From: Lamellibrachia columna
Taxonomy: Eukaryota; Annelida; Polychaeta; Sabellida; Siboglinidae
Reading direction: 5' to 3'
Length of the DNA: 64,000 nt
Assembly (NCBI GenBank): GCA_963662155.1
Contig: OY759263.1
Coordinates: 36,289,573-36,353,572 of the forward strand
The first letter of the stretch is position 1, and each line of letters begins with the position of its first letter. Under the pieces are notes generated by a model, which made no database searches, was not told where the DNA came from, and saw only the letters and a program-made list of their open reading frames with translations. This document shows positions 12,901 to 24,512 of this stretch, piece by piece. Made by a program: the position numbers and the translations under genes.

Positions 12901-15900
12901 AGTGCCAACCAAAAATTTAGGTTTTGCTACAGGTGTCTCTTGAAATCACACTCCAAACAAAAAGCTATATTGCTTATATATAGCGTTTAATTTATAATGG
13001 CTTTGGTTCTTATTAATGTTCTTTTACCAATAAATGTATCATTTGTATTTACTGTTGGCATCATGGACGTAGTTTCAATTGACAATATAACTTTTATGTT
13101 GACTTAATCATTGTCCTAATAATGATGCGCAGCTTAATTTCAGAGTAGTCGGCCACCTTAATTAGTTAGTTTAATGACATATCACATTTTGGCAGAAACA
13201 CATTTATGCTGTTTTATCTCCCAAAAGACCACCACTCAGCCAGGTCAGTGAGCATGCAAACAATTTAACAATATTAATTATGCAGCATAACCTAAAGAAA
13301 TACCTGTCTCCGTAGTGGCTGGGGCAGGGTCTTCCACACATTCTTCCCGCGTGCCAACTGAATCACTGCTGCCATCTGGTGGAGTAAGAAGAACCTCATT
13401 GGTAACCCCAACTGATGTGCATTGAAAGAAGCTCGAGCTGGATTCAACCACATGCAATCACAAGATGTACTGTTTGAATGATTAAAATATAAACATCATT
13501 ATTAAAGGTACAGAGTCTGATGATCTTATTGTAAAATCATGTTACAGAGTATAAACTATATCCATTTGAATGCGAGTCGATACATTAAAATGCAAATATT
13601 TGAAATTATTCAAAACCAAGTGTACCCGCACATGATTGCATTTAAATGCAAATGTTAAAAAATTTATTCAAATGCAAATGCAGCTAGCTATGCATCTCAA
13701 TAGTTTTCAAATGTTTTTGTGTGAAAAAGGCAACAAAACACAAACCAGTTTACATAAATTTTGGTTCTATTCTATTTGGTTTTGATTCTATTCTATTCTA
13801 GTATCTTGACTACCTAAATGTTCCTTAATGAACCACATGTTTGTTAACGTTGACATAGCAATACAAAATGTGTCCGTATTCATACAACTTGCTAATATTA
13901 AGGATGATGATAAATATGCCAAACACTTATCAGTAACACCTTGTTGGTTTAAGATGTGACAGATTTTAAATCATTCATCATCAATTACTGAAGTAACAAT
14001 TCCAGCACATTTCATTAAGTTTTTGTACGTCAAAAATATGTATGTTCTACAGATCGAACATAAATATGTATGGTATCTGGCATAAATTATACTATGTATT
14101 CAGACGTAGACACCAATTAGAATATGTCAATTGTTGATGAAATAAGAACATTCAAGACAATGTCTCAGATCAAAGAGAAAGAAGGATTATTCAATGGGCA
14201 TCCATCGACCAGTGCATGGATATATCTCTTTACTGTACACTGTATTAGTATACTCTATTCATTGTACGATTTGTATGTTATTGTATTTTTTAAATAAGAT
14301 TATATGCATAAGAGGTGTTTCTTTTGATGAATATGATTGACTTAACATTGTGAACATCAGATCTATAACCCCATTTGATAAATTAAATTATGAGATATCA
14401 AGAATATCAAGGTATTCATAATGCAATATGTGATATAAATGCCAAGTGGCGATTCATTTTATACCAACAAAGAAGTTAATTCTGAATGAATAAAAAAAAT
14501 TTGTGAATTGGAATTGAATTAATCAAAACACATTGAATTGGAATTGAAGTCCACAAATTGAGTTGAATTGAATGAATTGATCAATCTGTATAAAACGGTA
14601 CATTTTTCTACATCAATTTACACATACAAATGACTTCCACTTTCAATGATAAGTTGTGATGAGCTTATTTTGAAGTCAATACAGGTTGTAGCACCTAAGC
14701 AAACATACTATGTCTGCATACAGAGATCTGAAACCTTGCCATTTGTGGGGCAACACAATGAAATGGAGTAATTAGCTTACTAATCTTTGAGCAGGTATTT
14801 TCTGAAGTCATAAACTTATCAGCCTACAGGTCTTCCTTCCATGTTGTTTGAGTAATGGCTTAGCCATTGTTTGTGCCCTGTCTACTGCTGTCTGGCTAGT
14901 ACCAGATATACTAACAATTGGAATAAGATACAAATAATAAAAAATATTGTGCTGATGATTGATGGTTGATTTGAGTGCATGCCTATATATGCTGTGATTC
15001 TGATCTATATGAGGTATTAGTTGCAAATGCTATTTGTGTGCTAGTTTTGTCAAAGTTGGTTTACTAGTTACAAATGCTGCTTGTATGCTAGTTTTGTCAG
15101 TTGGTTTACTAGTTGCAAATGCTGCTTGTATGCTAGTTTTGTCAGTTGGTTTACTAGTTGCAAATGCTGCTTGTGTGCTAGTTTTGTCAGTTGGTTTACT
15201 AGTTGCAAATGCTGCTTGTATGCTAGTTTTGTCAGTTGGTTTACTAGTTGCAAATGCTGGTTGTGTACTAGTTTCGTCAAAGTTGGTTTACTAGTTGCAA
15301 TTGCTGCTTGTGTGCTAGTTTTGTCAGTTGGTTTACTAGTTACAAATGCTGGTTGTGTACTAGTTTCGTCAAAGTTGGTTTACTAGTTGCAAATGCTGCT
15401 TGTGTGCTAGTTTTGTCAGTTGGTTTACTAGTTACAAATGCTGGTTGTGTACTAGTTTCGTCAAAGTTGGTTTACTAGTTGCAATTGCTGCTTTTGTCAA
15501 AGTTGGTTTACTAGTTGCAAATGCTGCTTGTGTGCTAGTTTTGTCAAAGTTGGTTTACTTGTTGCAAATGCTGCTTGTGTGCTAGTTTTGTCAAAGTTGG
15601 TTTACTAGTTGCAAATGCTGCTTGTATGCTAGTTTTGTCAAAGTTGGTATACTGTCTATAGAGTTTTATATGTAATGCACATATTAACTGATATTTCTGC
15701 TGCTTGATGATGCTACTATTACAATCTTCCACTATGCAGCATAGTGTTAATTAAGTGATGTTGCTAATTTGCGAATTTAATTGGATATGATTAAAAATGA
15801 ATTGAAATTTATTCTTTTTGTCAGTACATTGAATTGGAATTGATCCTTGATACATCACCTCACCTATCCTCTTCTTAACTTAAAAGCCCATGGTATCGGT

Positions 15901-18900
15901 GATGGAATTATTGACTGGATAGAACAATGGCAGACTGACAGAAGACAGCGTGTTGTAGTAGAAGGAAAGGTTTCAAACTGGAAATCAGTTTTGAGTGGGA
16001 TATTATGAGGATCAGTATTAGGACCTTTATGATTCTTAATATATATCAATGACTTGGACGACAATATAACAAGCAACGTACTGAAATTTGTGGATGACAC
16101 AAAAGTGTTTAGAAAGGTTAACACTGATTTACACAACATTTACAAAATGATCTAGACAAATTAGTTAAATTGTCTGAAAAATGGCAGATGATATTAAATT
16201 TTTGGAAATGGAAATTCCTACATACAGAACATGGGAACTTGGATGTAAACAATAAAATTGGAGATATTGTTCTAGGAAGAAAAGGACTTAGGAATAACAA
16301 TAAGTGCTGATATGAACGTTTTAGAGCAGTGTGGTATTGCAGCTTCAAAGGGTAATTAAATTCTTGAGTTGATTAGGAGAAACATAACATACAAGGAAAA
16401 AAGCTAATTATACCTCTGATTAAAGCAATAGTTAGACCTCATTTAGAATACTGTATTCAAGCATGGAGACCATATCATAAGGATATAGATATGCTTGAAC
16501 GCATACAGAGGAGAGCAATTAAAATGATTCCAGAACTGAGAGACCTTAGTTATGAAGAATGCCTGAAAGAATGTGGTTTAACAACTCTAGAGACAAGGAG
16601 GTTAAGAGGAGATCAGATTGAAGTTTTTAAGATATTGAATGGGTATGAAAAGAAAGAAATATAGTAGAACTAGAGGGTATGAGGTAAAATTAGGAAAGGA
16701 TCAGTGTAGACTGGATATCAGGAAGTACTCATTCTCACAGAGAACAATAAATTAATGGAACAAATTGTATACGGATTGTGTAACTGACACATATTTCAGG
16801 AGGGCGGATTACACGTAGATGAACATTGTTGGACTCTCGATAAGCCAATGGTCCACTTGCCATATGGGCCTTTGGCTTGGATGGTAAATCTTGTTAAATC
16901 TCTAGTTTGCTCTGTCAGCTGCTATGCAGCTGGCCTTTTTTCAACAGTTCCACCTCAGTACTCATCTTTCATTTCCAACAGTTGATCGCCATGTAGTCTT
17001 TGGTTGACCAACCTTTCTTCTACCTTTGGACATCCAAGTCAACGCCGTCTCACATTTACTGTTCTTGTCCATTCGTAGGATATGTCCTACCCATTTCCAT
17101 CTTCTAAACTTGACCTCGGTGCTGATTGTCTTAAATCTTGTTTTTGCAAGAATATTTTTATTTGATACAACATATGGCCATCTAATTTGTAGGATTCGTC
17201 TTAAGTATCTGAAAAAAAATGTATCTACCTTTCTGTTGTCACCTTCGTTTACTTTCCATGCTTCACTTCCATACAACAACACTGGTTTATCAAGTGTGTT
17301 AAAAAGCCTCAATTTAGATCTCAATGTGTATATATTTGAACTCCATATTTGCCTTAGCTTCATGAAAGATACCCTAGCTTTATGAATTCTATTAACAATG
17401 TCATCGCCGCCTCCTCCTTGCTTACTGACATTAGCACCCAGGTAGTTATACTTGTCCACTTCCTTTGATCATCAATTAGTATTCTGTTTTTGCACTTGCT
17501 GTTTATCTTCAATATATGAGTTTTCTCTTTATTTATTCTTAGTCCTGTCCTTGATTCAGTTGTCTTGTCTTTGTTTCATGTGTGTGTAGCATGATGACAT
17601 GAGTGCTATGTCGTCGGCAAAGTCCAGGTCCTCTAGTTTTGACATGACGTTCCATCTGATCCGTTTTATTTCCTGCTGTTGTGTTTCTCATTAGTAACCA
17701 GTCCACTACCATCAAGAACTTGTTTAACTCCGGTTTTAACCTTGAACCACTCAGATTCCTCACCTTCGTCTAACACTGCACATTCACTATCTTCGTATAA
17801 CATCTGTACCATGTGGATTATCTTGCGTGGAATTCCACAGCTCGCCATGATTTTCCATAGATCTCTTGGTCCACTGAGTCAAACACTTTTTTGAAGTCCA
17901 CAACCATGATGTATATAGTTGCCTGCCATTCCATTACCTGTTCTATAATATCTCTCAAAATAAATATATGTTCAACTGTGCCTTTCCCACTTCTGAAACC
18001 TGCTTGTTCATCTCTCAACTTGCTGTCAACACCATCTCTTCTGAATACTTTACTAGGAACAGATGTCAAAGTAATTCCTCTTCAATTCCCACACTCTGTA
18101 AGATCACCTTTCTTTGGTATTTTAACAATCAGTCCCTGCTTTCACGTTTTTGGTACTTTTTCATGTTCTCAAAATGTTCTGAATAAGTTTACAAGCCATT
18201 TTTCTGTTGTATTCATGTCTGCTTTTAATAATTCTGCTGTAATTTCGTCCTTGCCCACTGCTTTCCCGTTTTTCATCTTCCTTAGCGCTGTTCTAATTTC
18301 TGCTTTTATTACTAGGTCAGTGCTGATTTCATATGTGATCGGATCTATCTCTACATCTGTACAGGTTCATCAGGGATAGGTCTATTAAAGATGTCTTCAG
18401 TGCTCTTTCCATCACTCCCTTCTGACCAGTCCACATTTGTCTTTCACTGCATTTGTTGCTTACGTTTGTCATTACTGAGGGTTTTTGTAATATAATACAC
18501 TTCTTTCATTCTTACATTATGTGCTGCTTCCTTTTCATCTTCTATGACAAGGATTCTTGATAAATACATTTGAATTGGAAATGAATTGGAAATAAATTTA
18601 CCCCAGGTCTGATTATCACTATTGTTGAAGGATACTTCTTTCATAATTTTTTACACCTTAGATTAGAAATATGGTGTGTGGCAGATGTTGACAATAAAAT
18701 AATACCCTTCAAACTGTATATACCACGGTACTCTGGTTAGTTGAACTTTAAAGGTAAGTTAAACCAATCACATTTATTCGTCAGAATAAACATTCTTCAA
18801 TGCGTTTACAAAATTAAAAAATTAGGTACAACAAATAAAGGATGCCTGTATCAGTTGTATACTTATCGACATACACATGTTGTATGATGGACATCTGTCC

Positions 18901-21900
18901 CTAACCTGCTGTTCAGTGCATTTATGTGTTTACTGCGTTGTAGTATTTACACCTACCGTGACTTTTTGATTTAGCCCGTCGAAGTTTCCACCAATCTTTG
19001 CGCTTTGACTGGCGTGCAGTTAGACCATTTGATTCTGAAACCTAAAAATACTGACAAATAATCTTCAGAGTTCACACATGTAATATTATTTTTTGTTCTG
19101 TTTTTCATTGTGGGGATAATCAACAATTTACAATGAAAACCAATGCATGCGCAGCCTCACATATGCTTAGACCGCCATGATAAAGTTATGGCTCACGTAT
19201 ACCTAGACACTTCGTTCATGCAAATAGGCATGTTAAGTAATTTTTTTCCAAACTTCAAACTGTTGACCACCTATGTATTTTCCAGATCGCACTAGTCTAA
19301 AGAATAGACCAGTTTTCCACTTAAAATAAAACACATTTAAATGGTAAAATCCAATAATTTATCATCACCTAAGTGTATGGACGTTATGTCACAAATCACA
19401 TTATGTCGTAGATGATATATCACAAAACGCTTGGAAGATTTATCACAAATTTCTTTTAATGCTAATTTTGTTGTTAACGAATTGTAATGTATTCGAGATA
19501 AAACCATGGTTATTTGTAATAACATTGGTCTTCTTTTATTTTTGGGCAACAATGGCAATCGAATGAATCAATGCCTGTGAATGGTTTGAGCGGTGGTCTA
19601 ATGGTTAGATCACACCCACCTGTCGCTCAAGAGGATGGTGGTTTGATTGGGTGTCGGATGTTTCGGCCCATAAACCAAACCAACCAATGTCGCGACCGGT
19701 GAATTATGAAGCATATACATGGTCTCATTCAATTAGCCAGCCCTTTTCAGAACATTAGACAAGGACCCTCTTAAATAAACCCTCAGCGCAATATCCTAGT
19801 AGGACTTTGTTGAGTAATTATCCAGATCTAAAACGGTGACTATGAGTTGGCATCCAGGCCATCCCAGCATCAGGCATGGCTTCTATTACAGACAATCTAT
19901 TACTTCTTACTGTTTCTATTATTATTACATTAAGTCTAATCTATTACTATTACCAGGATATCTATTACTATTACTGGGTCATCATTACTATCGATGAATG
20001 TCAATTAACTATTTTTTATGGGTCTGTGAACCCTAGAATTACTTATGAAATGTCTTTGTAGTACTAGCTAAATAATACATTTGTACACCATTTGAAGAAC
20101 TGAGGTGAGAACATTTGATTTAAGCCAAACTTCCAGATAGTGCGGGGAGGAACAACGAGTTAATTGAGATGGTTGCTGTGTTATATTTATATAGCATACT
20201 GAGGCATGCTTTCTTTCTATGGGTTTGGAGGGTTTGCCAGTTTAGTGTGTCTAGCATAGATTCTACAGAGGAAGTGTGCTCTCCTTTGAATCTTCTCGAG
20301 GGCAGTCACACCTTTGGTGGTGGTGGGATCCCAGACTGAGCAGCCGTATTTCAGGACAGGTCTTACCAGGGCTTTGTATGCTGTTTCTTTGATTGTCCTA
20401 TTTCCTATTTTGTCCGCTTAGAGAGGTCGTTAATATAAAAGAGAAAGAGGGTAGGTCCAAGTACTGAGCCCTGGGGGACTCCTGAGTCCACCGACGTGAA
20501 AGTTGACTTGCTGCCTTCGAACATCACTGTTTGTACTGTCCCGGAGGAAGCTTTGGATCCAGAAATTGGTGTTGCCATTGAACCCATAGCGTCGCAGCTT
20601 GTGGATTAGCAAACAGTGGTTCACTTTATTGAAGGCTTTGGAAAAGTCCAACACTATCACTTCACCCTGCACTCCTCTCTCCATATTTTCTGTAATTTCA
20701 TCAATGAGACCTGATATTTTGGTTTCACATGAATGTCCTTTATGGAAGCCATGCTGTTCGGGTCTTAGGATGTTTTGTTTTTCTGCATGGTGTGGCTAAC
20801 AAGGATATGCTCCATTATTTTGCATGGGACACTAGATAATGATATGGGTCGATAGTTTTCAGCTTTGTAGTGTTCTCCCCTTTTAAAGACAGAGGTGACA
20901 TATGCGTTTTTCTAATCTACAGGAACAATTCCTGTGTTCAATGATGATTTATGAAGTGTGGTGAAGACTGGTGCAATCTCCTTGGCTATCATCTGTAGTA
21001 CTCTTGGGCTGAGTCCATCTGGTCCCTGTGCTTTGTTGGAGGTAAGGTTCTTGGGGAGTTTCTTCAATCCCTTTACTCTTATTTCGGGGTTGTTGCAGGA
21101 TGGGTAGATCGGACTGTCTGGGGCCAACAGGCATCTCAGGTGGAACTCTTCCTCAGAAATCTGGTCTTTGGGGCTGAAGACCGAATTGAATTGTTTGCTG
21201 AGTAGTTCCGCTCGGTCTTCTGCATCTGTGATGAGTTTTCCTCTAATCGTCAATGCAGATACACCCATCCCCTCCATTTTATTTTCGTAGACTTTATGTA
21301 GGTCCAAAACTTTTTATTGAGTTGTGATTTCTCTGTCTGGTCTTCAGTCTAGACACACTCTAGTTTCATCAAATGATTGTTGTCTAGATATTTCTTCTGA
21401 AAGGTAATTGTAGGCGGAGTTAATCATTTGAAGCCCCATATAACTTTCACACATCAGTTGTGTGGTGTGGAAAGCTCACTGTCTTAAGATTTAAAGTAAA
21501 TCCTCTACATAAAGTTTGCTTGATGTGAGCAAAACCCGATTTAACTCACACATGAAAGCTAATTGCTCTCATTCAAGTATAAGCTATTGGGAGTTAATCA
21601 GCAGAAAGCTAACTGTCCTCATCTAGGTATAGGCTACTGGGATAAGCAGTGCCACTAGCCCCCCCTCCATTAGTGCCAGTAGCCCCTGTGGGGGGGACTA
21701 CTGGCACTGGGGCTAGGGGTATTAAACCATTTCATTGAGCAGGTATTTCTGAATGCATCAAATTATCAGCCTACTGGTCTTTTTATATTGTTTGAATAAC
21801 AGCTCAGCCATTGTCTACTAGCAGTTGGAATAACATGGAAACAAATCTGATCTTTTTGTAAGTTTGCGGCAATATATGTAATAGAAAAGTAATAGACTAT

Positions 21901-22431
21901 TATATATTACTTTAGGATCTATTACTACTACTTTAAAAAAATATCATCTATTACCTATTACAATTACATATTACCATTACCCCATGCCTGCATGGCATAA
22001 CTAGAAAACTAAACACGCATGTATTTGAAGATACCAACAAGTTTTAACCATATTTACTTCCATAATTGTGATTAGTACAAATCGTCCTTTCTGAGACATA
22101 TCGTCCAAGAGTTGTGACATAAGACAAGTGACGTGGGACATTTATTTAGCGACTTGTAACTTGTAACATATTCGTTTCCCGATTTGTCAATTGGTCTGAT
22201 TAAATCATCAAGAGTATTTTGCCGAGTAGGTTATACATAACTTAGGGGGAGAATATACTGACAAAACACTGCTGTTTAAACATAGTAAAGTAATGAAAGT
22301 GTACATCTGAAGAAAACGCATGATTTTGGGCGATATTATAAGGTATTCGTAAAGTTAACTTGCAGAATATCCGCAATTTATTTCTACACCATCCATCAAT
22401 ATATTGATTTCGTGTATCTTACCGCAACCAT
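6419..22431 (-). CDS. RRM-containing basic protein, 5-exon partial model
   Basis: Minus-strand gene rebuilt from splice sites: 22423-22431 (ATG), 18957-19041, 13304-13375, 11954-12025, 6419-6934. Phases are 0, 1, 1, 1 and 1 at successive junctions and all agree. The product starts MVAVSESNG, has a basic stretch ([16 protein letters not shown]), then two copies of an acidic 24-residue module, then a Lys-rich linker ([26 protein letters not shown]), and ends in the first half of an RNA-recognition motif with RNP2 ([10 protein letters not shown]). The RNP1 half and the C-terminus are missing, probably on unfound exons below 6.4 kb. A nucleolar or RNA-processing role is inferred from composition only, and I could not assign an orthologue. 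Introns of 1.3-5.6 kb are filled with repeats and dead retrotransposons. The two N-terminal exons are less certain than the RRM exon. Confidence 0.55.
6970..8934. other. AT-rich intron of the RRM gene
   Basis: Low-complexity caattacaattacac repeats occur at 7,220-7,380 and the perfect hairpin at 7,755. I found no further exon with matching phase or retroelement coding here. Confidence 0.5.
7755..7796. repeat. Perfect 17-bp hairpin
   Basis: The arm ggccacttgcttgacaa is followed after 8 nt by its exact reverse complement. It lies in the RRM gene intron. No transposon end or function is evident. Confidence 0.85.
8935..10260. repeat. 40-bp minisatellite in RRM gene intron
   Basis: About 33 copies of a 40-bp unit (core aataggtgtgtcctttaggc). 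Variants alternate at ctgaCCtg/ctggCCcg. A block from about 9,180 to 9,540 recurs at about 9,620-9,990 with the same variant order, showing a large segmental duplication inside the array. Confidence 0.95.
10415..11900. repeat. About 41-bp minisatellite adjoining a duplicated exon
   Basis: About 37 copies of a 37-42-bp unit (core attacagagtttagaatgtg followed by gatgaatacatga). Length variants lack gatgact. The array ends about 50 bp from the donor of the 72-nt exon at 11954-12025, so it occupies the start of the following intron. Confidence 0.95.
11954..12025 (-). CDS. RRM gene, 72-nt exon copy B
   Basis: Acceptor acaccag| and donor gagacag|gtattt delimit 72 nt, phase 1-1. It encodes [15 protein letters not shown] followed by PGPATTET. 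It is a close copy of the exon at 13304-13375, including the flanking intron bases. Because 72 is a multiple of three and the phases match, either, both or neither copy can be included without a frameshift. Confidence 0.7.
12443..13161. mobile_element. Non-autonomous DNA transposon with TTAA-type ends
   Basis: The ends are inverted repeats: ttaaggtggccgattaccct at the left, and the reverse complement of the right end reads ttaaggtggccgactactct. The imperfect match runs about 27 bp. TTAA at both ends suggests a TTAA target-site element (piggyBac-like or Kolobok-like, inference). The 719-bp AT-rich interior has no coding sequence, so it depends on a transposase elsewhere. It sits between the two copies of the duplicated 72-nt exon. 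Confidence 0.7.
13304..13375 (-). CDS. RRM gene, 72-nt exon copy A
   Basis: Acceptor cttactccaccag| and donor gagacag|gtattt delimit 72 nt, phase 1-1. It encodes [15 protein letters not shown] followed by PAPATTET, an acidic low-complexity module. It joins in phase to the exon at 18957-19041 upstream and to copy B downstream. Confidence 0.7.
13420..14789. other. AT-rich intron sequence with simple repeats
   Basis: Imperfect (ttctat)n occurs at about 13,765-13,800 and gaattggaattgaa-type repeats at 14,490-14,580. The latter motif recurs just beyond the minisatellite at 15,830. No exon or transposon coding was seen. Confidence 0.5.
14790..14935. repeat. Dispersed repeat, copy 1
   Basis: Shares about 100 diverged bases with 21738-21845 in the same orientation: gagcaggtatt, atcagcctac, ggtctt, ttgtttgaataa, cagccattgt and caattggaataa occur in order in both. 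It is an unclassified interspersed repeat. Confidence 0.6.
15020..15655. repeat. 45/47-bp minisatellite
   Basis: About 14 copies of the unit ttactagttgcaaatgctgc plus about 25 bp. Two length classes (gtcagttgg, gtcaaagttgg) are interspersed. Forty-five is a multiple of three, which creates repetitive open frames on both strands that I do not regard as genes. Confidence 0.93.
15858..16830 (+). mobile_element. Decayed CR1-like LINE fragment (RT)
   Basis: Reverse-transcriptase blocks are spread over three frames: [18 protein letters not shown] followed by [20 protein letters not shown] (the catalytic YADD motif is VDD here), and the thumb region [29 protein letters not shown]. There are many stops and frameshifts and no endonuclease, so it is a 5'-truncated dead copy in the RRM gene intron. 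The order and wording of motifs fit the CR1/L2/Rex group. Confidence 0.85.
16950..18650 (-). mobile_element. Decayed non-LTR retrotransposon, minus strand
   Basis: On the minus strand: [62 protein letters not shown], the catalytic [12 protein letters not shown] (at about 17,600-17,640), [13 protein letters not shown] and a C-terminal block with [11 protein letters not shown] and [12 protein letters not shown]. At least five frame interruptions. The same family occurs at 36552-37211. FADD is kept, but the reading frame is not. I leave the clade open. Confidence 0.88.
18957..19041 (-). CDS. RRM gene, basic N-terminal exon
   Basis: A good acceptor (tttttag|gtttcag) and donor (cacg|gtaggt) delimit 85 nt, phase 0 in and phase 1 out. 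It encodes [19 protein letters not shown] and a further basic stretch (LRRAKSKSH). The end phase matches the 72-nt exon at 13304-13375, and the start phase matches an ATG exon at 22,431. No homology was recognised. Confidence 0.6.
19588..19890 (+). mobile_element. tRNA-derived SINE-like element
   Basis: The head carries a pol III A box (tggtctaatgg) and a weak B box (ggtttgattgg) 40 bp later, spaced as in tRNA-derived SINEs. A non-tRNA body and an attact-rich 3' stretch (to about 19,990) follow. The arms do not form a good acceptor stem, so it is not a tRNA gene. Confidence 0.55.
20215..21310 (-). mobile_element. Decayed jockey/CR1-like LINE fragment, internally deleted
   Basis: Minus-strand RT pieces in order: [77 protein letters not shown], and directly after it the thumb [20 protein letters not shown] and [12 protein letters not shown]. 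The FADD region is missing, so a deletion joined ND-L to the thumb at about 20,420. Several frameshifts. Non-functional. Confidence 0.87.
21650..21722. repeat. GC-rich imperfect palindrome
   Basis: tagtgccagtagcccc pairs with ggggactactggcactg across a short G/C-rich loop, in a strongly AT-rich neighbourhood. A dispersed repeat copy follows at 21,738. It may be a transposon end or hairpin; function unknown. Confidence 0.7.
21738..21845. repeat. Dispersed repeat, copy 2
   Basis: Direct-orientation relative of 14790-14935 (see that entry), preceded by the palindrome and followed by an attact-rich stretch to about 21,980 similar to the one at 19,900-19,990. Confidence 0.6.
22423..22431 (-). CDS. 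RRM gene, candidate start-codon mini exon
   Basis: ATG GTT GCG is followed by a strong donor (gtaagata). Phase 0 matches the exon at 18957-19041, giving MVAVSESNG. A three-codon first exon is short but not rare in animals. Sequence above it (to about 22,760) would be the 5' UTR and promoter; I see no diagnostic core element. Transcript data are needed to settle this start. Confidence 0.4.
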
Positions 22432-22769
22432 TGCATGCGTGCAGATGTTGAGTGTCGTTGAATAGCGAACACTGTTTTAACAGAACTGTGCGAATTAGTA
22501 TCAAAGGGCTTATTACCCGTTATAGCGAAACTAAACAATTGATCAATCAGGACAAATTTAATAACCTGAACATTCGCAAGAGCTCACCACTGTCACTTTA
22601 TTTTAATAACTTGCCGAAAGAGGGCGCTCGCAATTAATTTTAGTGGCGTTTCGACGCCGTTGGAAACGTATTTGTAATTGTCTGGCATTTCTACAGCAGG
22701 ACTTATTTCCGGGTATGTAACGCGTGACGAAGTTCATAACTCATTGTGGATGCATGTTTAGTTGAGGTA

Positions 22770-24512
22770 TGCCAATGTTTCAGTATGCATCGCGCATGTA
22801 TTGTACATGGTTACTGTACAAACTGCATGCTAATAACACCGGCGAAATCGAGGTGGGCCCAGATTCTAGACTAGACAAGTGCCGATGTTTCTATGTCTAT
22901 AACTATGACTATGGGATGTTTCGTCACCAGATTTTGCCTTATATTGAGATCTCGCTGAATCATGATACAGTCACTGATACTGTGAGCAGGGAATGAAGTC
23001 CCGGGTGGAGGTGGGGTGGAGTACTGCCATACCAAAGGCAAAGCGCAACCTAAGCTAGGCCTAAGGCTAAGCGGTTGGGGGTGTGCCACCAGAGCCCCAT
23101 GCCATGGAGAATAATTAAACAATTTATCTAATATCTATAAGTGTAAGGTAAGCCCAGGCGGAACGTTTTCGTTGGGAAATTTCCTCTTCGATGAAAGAGA
23201 GAGTTATCAGGTTTAATTGAGGCACAAAGAGAAAATTTACATTTTTTCTATGGACAGATAGAGAAAAATGGCCAAAACAGGTGCATTTGCATGGCATATG
23301 AGCGAAGTCACGAAAAATGGAACAATTGTGTAAAAATTAGGAGTGAATAATTTTCTTTCCTAAAATAATTTCTTTCTCATATAATGTTATAGGGTTGAAA
23401 GTGTACCAAGGTGATAAGTAGAAGATAACTTACTGCCTAAGTCTGCCTTGTTTTTATTATATAAGTTGATGAAATAGACCATTCACATTTTTGTGTAGCG
23501 TCTGTCACACCTATAAATCTATGTGTCCTCCAAAAGTTTCCACAATGATAATTCTTTCTTTTATTTTTAGAGGTGTATTATGATGGTGGTGATAAGACAA
23601 AAACAGAAATGTTAAGTTTTCCATTGAAACTATCGAATGATAGTGCTGACAGTGCAAAATTGTGTCCCTTTTTGAAAATCCAGTTGGAAAAGTTCCACCC
23701 AACATAATTTTTTTGGACAGAGAAATAAATTAATTGTTTGGTTATGTTCTACACCTCACACCTAACCCAGCATACCTCTCATGGGGTTTTTATTTTCATA
23801 GATTCCATTCTGCAGGACAAAAACCCCTGTGTGACAGATGTGACATTAATTGTGACAGACTCTACATAAACGACAAGGTTAATCAAATTAATTTTTATTT
23901 TCAAACTGTCTCTGTACTTGGTTGGGCTGTTGGTTTACATGATTCAAATAAAATTTTCAGAAAATATTATGAAGAAGATTCCAACATAGTAATACCTGGA
24001 AATCTGACTACATGTAAATTGGTATTACCCGGTACCAATCTTTTCATGACGGCATTCAAAGCAGCTATCTTCCTTTCAGCATTTGTGTGCTTGGGACAGG
24101 TTCACTGAATACGATCACTGAACCTTGGGATCCTCACATTTGGCGGACGGAATTTCTTGAATATTGTGACCTTGTAAGGGAAGGCTGGATTTTCATCTCG
24201 CAAGATTTTGGATGCATCTTCAACTGTCATGCTCAGAAGATACTTTGCCTTGTGTTGTTTGAAAGCAGCTGACACTGTTTTCCTTGGTAATAATAATTAA
24301 AAAAATTAATGCACTTTATATTTACACTCATATCCAGAGTACAACTCTGTTCAAGTGGACTAAAATGTGCGTAATAAAATTAAACGTATATGTATAAGGC
24401 TTAAACTTCATTAAAACAAAATGTACTAAGCAAGATAAGCTAAAACTATCAATGTACATACAAAAGCATATGCATGAGTAAATAATTATTTCAATTATTA
24501 CAAAAAAGCAAA
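22770..24512. other. Unassigned intergenic region with dispersed repeat
   Basis: No supported gene. The open frame at 23734-24108 has no recognisable domain. A segment at 23298-23513 is an inverted relative of 31066-31500. Confidence 0.4.
23298..23513 (-). repeat. Dispersed repeat related to 31.1-31.5 kb
   Basis: atatgagcgaagtcacgaaa (23,298) and gcgtctgtcacacctat (about 23,500) occur in reverse-complement order at 31,500 and 31,066. The spacing is about 200 bp here and about 410 bp there. Unclassified family. Confidence 0.6.

Noticed and set aside
15034..15732. Repetitive open frames in the 45/47-bp array
   Set aside because: Open on both strands with no start context, no conserved motif and disrupted by the 47-bp units.
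23734..24108. 124-codon open frame
   Set aside because: No domain, splice sites or codon pattern supports it, and a dispersed repeat lies alongside.
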